From the NCBI GenBank assembly GCA_014904845.1, contig MU119209.1, forward strand, positions 201,380-265,379: a DNA stretch of 64,000 nucleotides, in the 5' to 3' direction. Both the position numbers and the translations under genes were made by a program. The DNA comes from Acephala macrosclerotiorum. Taxonomy: Eukaryota > Ascomycota > Leotiomycetes > Helotiales > Mollisiaceae. Shown one piece after another: positions 56,938 to 64,000 of this stretch. The stretch's first letter is position 1. Every line of letters begins with the position of its first letter. The notes under the pieces are model-generated. The model worked only from the letters and a program-made list of their open reading frames with translations, did no database searches and was not told the origin of the DNA.

Positions 56938-58884
56938 TCAGCACGGTCTGTTCTTGGTCTTTTTGCCCTCTTCTCCACCCTCGGAACCCTTGTCTCCTTC
57001 CACACTTTCGCTCTCCTTCAGCATCTGTCTGTGCTTCTCCTTCTCCCGCAACCTCTCCTGCCTCGCCTCGACAGCAGCCTCAGGAAAGAAATCCTTATGC
57101 CGCTCAAGCAAGAGAGGCGACCAATCATCCCTTTTCAGATCTTCCTTGATCTTTTCCCTCTCCCTCTCCATATTCTCAACCGCTCTCCTCTTCAACCTGT
57201 TCTGCTCCTTGATCACATTCAACTCTTCTTTCCAATTTGCACTCGCCCTCTCCCGCTTCTTTCTCTTTAGGTCATTTTCTCTCCTCTTATCCTCTCTGAT
57301 CTGGTACCATAATTCCCTTTCTTCTTCTTCCTCTCTACGATTTTGAGATAGGGATTCTAGCCAATCATAATGCTTCTTTCTTTCGCGATCAGAAGAGTAG
57401 GAATTGTTATACTCGGCGAACCAGCGATCTGTTCCATCTGGCATCTGACGAAATTGTAACCTCCACATCCCTCTCTTGCGATACAGCTTCATAGCTGCGG
57501 ATGCTGGTTTCCTCTTATCGCCCTCGACTGTAATTTCCTTAACGCGGAGACCTGCACCTTTGATGGCCACAACGATGGCTTCGCCGTCTTCAACGTAAAA
57601 GATAGGGACCTTGTCTCCGCTTGAGGCATCGTCAACCATATGGTAGACTTGCTGCTTTGGTAGAAGATCAGTGTCTCCTTGAGCGAGCTTCTTTTCTCTG
57701 AATGCTAGGAATGAAGCAAATGCGCGTTCATCGATCTGGGACTTTGCGTAGCCTCCAGAAGCCTGCCAAGCAGCGAATAGCTCTTGTTCTTCTTTCTCTG
57801 AAACGCGTTCTCCATTGGCAGTCGTGAGAGAAGGCAGGCCGGAGCCATGATCACTGTCTTGTCGATATTTAAAAACATCTTCGCCTCTCGATTTCTTGCC
57901 GTTGTTGACAAACCAACGACCAGTCTTCCACTTCACAGCCATCTCTGCAATCACAGCTGGCCGGTCCACAACTTCGAAATCGTGGAAAACAAAACGTCTG
58001 ATGTTGTCCCTATCAACATGCAGCATACTGTACATAGGGCCGAGGGCACGGTGTCGTCGAGTGATCCTTGTCACGGCATCATCTCTAAGCCAGTTAATAT
58101 GCCTATCTTCTTTCGAGATCTTGGGAGCGTGGATAAGCTGGTCCGGAGAAAGTCTGCTTTCGTATGTACCTTTGCCAACGTCGATGAGAGGAGGCACGTA
58201 AACTCGGTCTTTGATTCCTGCGACGAGAACTTCTGCTGCTTGAGGTGTCATGTATTCGAGCAATTCGGGGCAAGTGATAGTATTTGGACTTGGAATTCTG
58301 ATTGGTCTTTGAGCAAGGATCATGCCATGATCGAATTTCTTATCGTCCAGAGTTTGAAGTGTGATTCCTGTGCGTTTGGTACCGTACATAATCATCCGTT
58401 GTAATGGTGCAGAGCCTCGATGGTTGGGTAACATTGAGGGGTGGACATTGAGTCCCCCATATTCAGCAGCTCTAATGATCCGAGGTGGAACGAAGAGACC
58501 GAATGAGACGGCAATGATGAGATTTATGTTCTCGCCATCGGGCGTAGGTAGATTCCATCCTGAGAAGGTATCTCTTTGATGGATCTGCAATCCCAATTCC
58601 TCTGCAGTGTGGTAGAGAGGTACTTGTTGCAAAGTTTTCATTCCTCTCCCAACTAGCTTAGGAGGTCGGCACATGACATCGATAGACCTGATGAGAGCCG
58701 GGTCATATTGTGATACGGCATGCAATGCTTGCAGGGAGGCAACGCTGAAATCATCTGACCCGCAGAAGAGAATCCGAAGAGGTTTCGAGATTTTTCTGAT
58801 AGTGTTGTAGGATCTGCTTCGGCAAAGCAGGATGGCAGGATTCTTTGATGCCCTCCATCCACCTCTAAAGAGGAGAGACACCAT
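56938..58884 (-). CDS. FMT1: Methionyl-tRNA formyltransferase with a charged C-terminal extension
   Basis: A single exon of 648 codons from ATG 58884. Residues 1-35 are basic and Ser-rich (LLCRSRSYNTIRKIS), a mitochondrial presequence. The formyltransferase domain has RILFCGSDDFSVASLQAL and the catalytic-loop motif HPSMLPNHRGSAPLQ, then QTLDDKKFDHGMILAQ. The family's C-terminal OB-type domain appears to end near IFYVEDGEAIVVAIKGAG. It formylates initiator Met-tRNA with 10-formyl-THF in mitochondria. The last about 160 residues are a highly charged helix (DKRRENDLKRKKRERASANW, EKIKEDLKRDDWSPLLLERH) not present in bacterial Fmt (about 315 residues) or yeast Fmt1 (about 400). It could be a fused coiled-coil domain. 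It is convergent with SFM1 and divergent from CCZ1. Confidence 0.92.
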   Translation of the reverse strand: MVSLLFRGGWRASKNPAILLCRSRSYNTIRKISKPLRILFCGSDDFSVASLQALHAVSQYDPALIRSIDVMCRPPKLVGRGMKTLQQVPLYHTAEELGLQIHQRDTFSGWNLPTPDGENINLIIAVSFGLFVPPRIIRAAEYGGLNVHPSMLPNHRGSAPLQRMIMYGTKRTGITLQTLDDKKFDHGMILAQRPIRIPSPNTITCPELLEYMTPQAAEVLVAGIKDRVYVPPLIDVGKGTYESRLSPDQLIHAPKISKEDRHINWLRDDAVTRITRRHRALGPMYSMLHVDRDNIRRFVFHDFEVVDRPAVIAEMAVKWKTGRWFVNNGKKSRGEDVFKYRQDSDHGSGLPSLTTANGERVSEKEEQELFAAWQASGGYAKSQIDERAFASFLAFREKKLAQGDTDLLPKQQVYHMVDDASSGDKVPIFYVEDGEAIVVAIKGAGLRVKEITVEGDKRKPASAAMKLYRKRGMWRLQFRQMPDGTDRWFAEYNNSYSSDRERKKHYDWLESLSQNRREEEEERELWYQIREDKRRENDLKRKKRERASANWKEELNVIKEQNRLKRRAVENMEREREKIKEDLKRDDWSPLLLERHKDFFPEAAVEARQERLREKEKHRQMLKESESVEGDKGSEGGEEGKKTKNRPC

Positions 58885-59557
58885 AGCGAATAAGTCTCTC
58901 CAACCTCGCAGAAGTCTATTTTCTGATATTTGAGACCTCTTCCTACGCCATCACGTGCGATTTGAAGATGCTTCAGGTTTAGCCTTGAAAGATTGTTAGT
59001 AGCTGATTGTGATAGAACAAGATCTTGTGTAGCAAACAAGCGAGTATAGGAGAGCGGGTGAAGAAAGGACCCGAAAGAAAGTAGGTAAACCCGTACAATA
59101 AAGCTGTTCAAATGAGCGGACGTCCAGGGGCAATATCAATCAGACTCACGAGTTTCCTTGACCTCCAGCTCCAGACACAATTGAGATTACCAAAACGATC
59201 TAAGATTTTCCTCTTACGCAGATGAGCAGTGCCGAACCAGATAATAGCGCTAAATGAAGATGGTAAGAAGTTTTGATATTAGCACGTGATACCAACCGGA
59301 GTTGTCTCCAGCCCCGAAAGTTTTGAAAGTTTTTATGGCTTGCGGGATGAAAGCACACCCCTGTCAACAGCAACAAATGATCCCTGACATCACCTTCAAT
59401 CTGGTCTTGCATTTGGGACGGCGCGACCTTGACTCGAGCGACTAACTCAGTGTCGTGGCACGACGGCGGCTGTACACCAAATACGCCTGAGATCTCTTCT
59501 CAACCACTCTTAACAATGTTATAGCATCGTCCAACGTCCTCACTACTTGAAAATGCC
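58885..59557. promoter_or_regulatory. Divergent promoter region, FMT1 and CCZ1
   Basis: About 670 bp. An out-of-frame ATG at 59553 lies 5 bp before the CCZ1 start, so leaky scanning could matter. No other feature. Confidence 0.4.
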
Positions 59558-62286
59558 ATGTCTTCCTCGGTCGATCAGTCCCGGAAAGTTATTCCTGCAC
59601 AACTGGGCTTCCTAGCGATTTACAATCCAAGCCTGGGAACTTCGGACGAAACTATAGAGAATCAAATTGTGTACTATTCTTCACCAGAGACTACCAGGAC
59701 CCCCAGGGCCAAAGTGAGTGCAGGCCAGAAAGCTGCCGAGGATGCAGCTTTGCGGGAGCAGCAGAATGAACAACTGCGGCAGATTGGGCTTGCTCAGGGC
59801 ATGGTGGAGTTTGGTAGAAGCTTCTCAGATGGACGGTCGGTAGATACAATCGAGACTGAGAAGTCTCGTATAGTTCTCCATGAGTTGGAGGCTGGGTGGT
59901 GGATTTTAGCCGTAAGTAAGTTGATCCATGATAGTAACTCTGCTAATGGCTTCTCTAGTCTATCAGCTTGACTGTCTTACCAGTCACCGCCAAACCAGCT
60001 CCTCTCATCAAAGGCAAGGCTGCAGCTTCAGAACCCCAAGAGGCCGTCGAATACTCCTCTCGTGAGGTCAAACCAGCCGTACTACTTCTTGGCGACCTTC
60101 TCCGAGCACATTCTACCTTCCTCCTCCACCATGCTTCCTCGATGAGCGCCCTCTTTGTACGAACGCGACGGTCAAAGTTCGTGGCAATACTTGGCCGATA
60201 TTGGGATACCTTCTTGTCAACATGGAGCGTTCTTATGCATGGCAATCCAGCTACAAGTCTCTATGGAGGAATCAAGATTGCCGCATGTGGAGAGCTCGGC
60301 ATGGGTGTGGGCGAGGAAGAGCGAGGTAGCGGTGAACGGGAAGTTCTGGAAGGATTCGTGGGTCGAATTGAAGGCTTAGTAGACGTGATAGTCTCCAGGT
60401 TTGGCGACTCAAATTCTGGGCAAGACACACCGAAGCCAGAGTGGCGGAAAGACTCCCAAGCAGAGCCTACGTCTCCATGGCTTGGCTCGGGCAATGAACC
60501 TGCTGCAGAGGACGGGGCGATATTCCTTGGCACTGGGGCATTATCGAAGAAGTCGCTTCGAGATGTCTCTCACTGGATCGAGGATCTCTATAGATGGGGT
60601 CCATATGCATACGGCGTTACGGAGAATCCAACCTCTATTCGTCGCAGTAAAAAATCAAAAAGACACGAAGGTCGCAAGGCGAAGCTATCAACAGACACGA
60701 AGAAGAAGAAGAAGTCGCGGCAAGTTTACGGATTAGAAGATCCCAACGACGAAAGATCAACCACGCCTCAAGACGATAATTTGACGGCGCTAGCTCCCCA
60801 ACCTATGGTTGACAGTGATGCCTCATTGGGTGCCGGGAATTCGAAACCAAAACCAAAGAAGAGCAGGCCGTCTTTTCACCGCGGCCCTGGCAGCTTTGCG
60901 AGTAGCGACAGCGAGTCCAAGAAATCGAACAAGTTGGTTCAGTATCTAAGGTTTGGTTATGGCACACATTGGACTCTTGGTGGGGCATCTTTGAATACCG
61001 ACTCTGTTGCAGAATCACAAACGGAGGACAGTGACGCGAAGATAACTGCCAGAGATACTTCGCCCACAGATAAGGACAATGCCACCAAGCCTCAAACAGA
61101 TGGCACTGCTGAAGATATCCTCCTACAGATGGATGATTCCAAAGGGCATTTCCTGATAGGTCTCATGGGCGATGTTGAGAACGAGAGCGGCAACCCTGAT
61201 GACCAAGATCCTGAGTCATTGAACGATATTCAGAACGAGAACTACAACTCAAGATTGGTGTTGCGCACATTGACGGTTGAGTTAGAGCGGGCAGAAGACG
61301 CCAGAGCTGAAGCCGATATCAACATCGATCTAGGCAAAAGCGAACGGGAGCCATCTTTGTTGCGAGCCAGCTCGGAACACACAGGTACTACAGTCTCATC
61401 GTACGAAAGCCAGGACCACAACAAAACCAAGAAACTTCGAGTAGTTGTCTACGCGAACAATCCATTCATATTTGTCTTCCTGTTTGAGTTGAGAACAGAT
61501 GCTCTCGCATTGGGAAACCTTTATCGTTCCATGCATTATCAGCTAGCACCTCTCATAAAACCATTGCTCACATCTACCACATTTCGAGCCTCCAGACCGG
61601 ACATCATTAGCACCGAGGACTCTACCACACCCATTTATGACCTCGTCTGGGATCCCAAACTGCTCACGATCAACTCGACCATCCCTAATATTCCTGATCC
61701 GTATCGAGCACAGTTAGAGCCTCCAGGCTCATTACCATGGTCTCGTATCGAAGCATTGAACACTCACTTGCAGATAGTCAACACTTATATTGCAAGTACT
61801 ATGGATAGGTCCGAGCTAGAGCGTACTTGCAAAACAAGTCGTGGTTGGTGGGTGGTTTGGACAAGAATCCCCGAGGCAGAGCCAACCCCAACAGTTTCTC
61901 TCGCCTCAGGTTCGGTCAAGGTTCCTGGTCTCATCCACGAAGACAGTGGAGAGGCTGAGCAGTCAGGTATCAAAACCCTGTTAGCTGTGAACAAGTCTCG
62001 TGGAGTCAGTGCCAATGGCTCGACCAACGTGTCAAGCATGCTCTCCGGGCCAGCTCATCCGTTCTTGGATACACCGAGCAATGCCAACGAGTTTGTGCCG
62101 AAAGACAAGGAGATATTCCTGATACGGAGGGCGAGTGATCATGCAGCTTCTATGTCGAGAATGTTGAGTGGCTCTTCATTCATTGGGTCAGAGTCTGGTT
62201 GGACGTCTGGCCCTAGTAAACTGGCCAACGGTATTGGCGTAGATACAAAGAGGTATATTGAGAGCTTGTTGAACCTCACCGGATAG
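59558..62286 (+). CDS. CCZ1: Vacuolar fusion protein, Mon1-Ccz1 Rab-GEF subunit
   Basis: Exons 59558-59911 and 59959-62286 with a 47-nt intron; 893 residues. The longin domain begins VIPAQLGFLAIYNPSLGTSD and contains ETIENQIVYYSS and ELEAGWWILASISLTV across the junction, as in the Intu/CCZ1 family. Folded blocks recur after residue 620 (KLRVVVYANNPFIFVFLFEL, NLYRSMHYQLAPLIKPLL). Between them is a long disordered insert with a Lys-rich patch (KKSKRHEGRKAKLSTDTKKK) typical of filamentous ascomycete orthologues and absent from short versions. With Mon1 it activates Ypt7/Rab7 on late endosomes, vacuoles and autophagosomes. The ATG has an out-of-frame ATG 5 bp upstream. Confidence 0.9.
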
Positions 62287-62925
62287 ACTTAGATAGTTAG
62301 GGATAGACGACTAACGCCATTGACGCTCTTGAGGAGATGTTGTGTGCATGACAGATGCCCAATTCAGAAGGTTGTTTACTACACTCTCTTCATTCAATAT
62401 TCCTTTCCTTTTCTCAAATAATCTAGCTATGCATCGACCACTGAGATCAGGGATCGTTTCCAACCTTTGAAAACTTTATGGCATATCTTCACTTTCACAT
62501 CGATACGGACATTCAGAAAGTTCCGTCACAGTTCCTCGTTTCTCAAGCTGTAATAGACATCAGGAGAGTGCTGTTGCGTCTCGTCACTTTTGAGGCTTAA
62601 GCTTGATTGGGCATTTGACGTATATTTTTGAAGCATGATGGGCAAATTTAAGTCTCCAAAGTTGCCGCTAAAGATCGAACTTTGGGAAGTTTCACCAGGG
62701 GGAGGGTAAAGTTTCCAGTACGTGCTGCACTTCAGCAAGTCGAATGCGATGCACTTCTAGTGTACTTTTTCTGTGTTGTTCTCCATCATCCATAAATATC
62801 CCCGCAGCTCAAACACCCAAACATAATTTTATGTCCAAACAAATCCCGTTGTCGATCTCCCAATCGGCCTTTCTTATCCAACTTATAACTCTCAATCAAC
62901 CACCACAACAAGGCAACTCAGCCCC
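62287..62925. other. Convergent gap between CCZ1 and the second SDR
   Basis: About 640 bp, more than a usual convergent gap here. Short frames only. Confidence 0.4.
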
Positions 62926-63959
62926 TTACCTCCCGAGAACCTCCAACAACACGCCCCCATCAATAGCAATAACCTCCCCATTCACATACCTATTCCTCAT
63001 CAAAAACAAAATCCTCATCGCCATCTCCTCATCACTCCCCGCCCTATTCATCGGCACATGTCCCTTCTCCTCAATCTTCTCCTGAGGCATCTCACTCTTC
63101 TGATTCTCATCACTCTCTTTCGTCGTCATTTCGCTAGGGAAATAGCCTGGAGCTATTGAGTTGACGCGGATGCCTGCTTTTTTGAATTCATAAGACATGA
63201 GTTTGGAGAGGTGGACTGTGGCGCCTTTGGCGGCATTGTAGCCGAAGTTGCCTTGTGCGTGTCGCATTATGCCGGACATGGAGGAGATTACTATTACGGA
63301 GGAGGAGTGGGGGCCGTTTTTAGCGGCTTGGAGGAGGGGGAGGAAGGAGACGGTTGTGAACTTTGAGAATTCTCAGCAATGTTTCTAGATGAAGAGTAAC
63401 GGAAAGGGAAAGGATGACATACATAAACAGCGGAAACGTTAGTGTTGAATGTATCGCTCCACTCCTCGAAACTTTCACTGTTAAACAACCTCTCCTTTAG
63501 CTCTTTCGCATCTTCGCTCTCTGGCTCCGCTTTTGGTCCTGAGACCCCAGCATTGCAGATCAACAGGTCAATGTGTTTCTCTTTCTCACTGATTTCGGCA
63601 ACGAGTTTCTCAAGGTCTGCTTTCTTCGTCACATCGCAAGGTCCGATACTGCATCTATTTCAGCACAATGTGAGCCCGAGGGGGTGACAGAACCGTACGG
63701 GATGATCTCTCCGGTCTGGGATGGCTGATGGGATTCTGCAGCATTCTCAAGTGCTTCTTTTCTTCGGCTTGTAATGTAGACTTTTGCTCCGTTTGCAGCG
63801 AGGCCTTGTGTTACCCTGTAAAGATTTAGCTTTAGTTAAATCAAAAATTAAATGGGGAGCTCACATCAATCAGATTCCTGTTCCACCTCCAGTGACGACA
63901 CATACAGCACCTTTCGCTGAGAAGAGCTTCTCTGCTCTGAGGTCTTCCGTGGAAACCAT
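62926..63959 (-). CDS. SDR oxidoreductase with a TGA in the cofactor loop
   Basis: Four exons: 63959-63865, 63815-63699, 63648-63423 and 63360-62926; introns of 49, 50 and 62 nt with GT-AG borders; 290 codons in one frame. SDR motifs: VVTGGGTGI, then GLAANGAKVYITSRR, LLICNAGVSG, VIVISSMSGIM with the catalytic Ser, FGYNAAKGATVHL (Tyr, Lys) and IRVNSIAPGYFPSEM. The C terminus is VNGEVIAIDGGVLLEV. A TGA at 63870-63872 follows GGGTGI, exactly where the third Gly of TGxxxGxG should stand, so a GGA-to-TGA change is the simplest reading. No alternative splice avoids it. If real, the gene is a young pseudogene, because everything else is intact. Confidence 0.85.
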
Positions 63960-64000
63960 GATTTAAGTCAAACCCCCTATTAATCGGCCCCCTAAGTCGG

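Noticed and set aside
57847..58404. 185-codon plus-strand frame opposite FMT1
   Set aside because: Antisense to the catalytic domain of FMT1; no motif.
1..64000. tRNA, rRNA, CRISPR array, secondary-metabolite cluster, retrotransposon
   Set aside because: I searched by eye for cloverleaf-type ends, spaced direct repeats, PKS/NRPS/terpene motifs and reverse-transcriptase or integrase motifs, and saw none.

Overview
The window is nuclear DNA of a filamentous ascomycete (Pezizomycotina; a Leotiomycetes-type genome is a guess). Evidence: short GT-AG introns, mostly 45-140 nt, that I could place by joining conserved protein motifs; fungal-only families (HET domain, fungal NACHT/STAND receptor, 2EXR domain, KEX1, CCZ1, ICE2, STF2-like); and no operon-like spacing. 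No rRNA, tRNA, CRISPR array or bacterial feature was recognised.

Left third, 0-13.4 kb, looks accessory. It holds a decayed GFA/CENP-V-like gene, a large ankyrin-HET gene on the minus strand (1519-5725) interrupted by one in-frame TAG, a MITE-like inverted-repeat element (6076-6310), the ruin of a second HET gene (6512-6956), a fragmented unknown gene (8791-10149) and a NACHT/STAND receptor (10777-13392) that also carries an in-frame TAG, which a 45-nt intron could remove. HET and NACHT proteins are the usual players in fungal non-self recognition, so this reads as a decaying allorecognition/NLR island.

The rest, 13.9-64 kb, is mostly conserved housekeeping genes in alternating divergent and convergent pairs: monothiol glutaredoxin GRX5, phosphopantothenoylcysteine decarboxylase, a coiled-coil protein, a tail-anchored protein, branched-chain aminotransferase, a C2H2 protein, ethanolamine-phosphate cytidylyltransferase ECT1, a conserved fungal protein, mRNA export factor RAE1, carboxypeptidase KEX1, a 2EXR protein, DRE2, an STF2-like protein whose start codon is split by an intron, an SDR oxidoreductase, an AIM34-like SAP protein, ICE2, MYG1, endosulfine IGO1, the arginine methyltransferase SFM1 (18-nt micro-exon with a GC donor), FMT1 with a long charged tail, CCZ1, and a second SDR with a TGA in its cofactor loop. 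A broken cell-surface protein gene lies at 39.4-40.2 kb.

Themes: Fe-S biogenesis (GRX5, DRE2), phospholipid and ER homeostasis (ECT1, ICE2), mitochondrial proteins (GRX5, FMT1, AIM34-like, perhaps MYG1) and membrane traffic (KEX1, CCZ1). The most unusual observation is that three otherwise intact genes, two of them immune-receptor-like, are each interrupted by one in-frame stop. Exon borders given here are my own inference from motifs and splice consensus; no transcript data were available.
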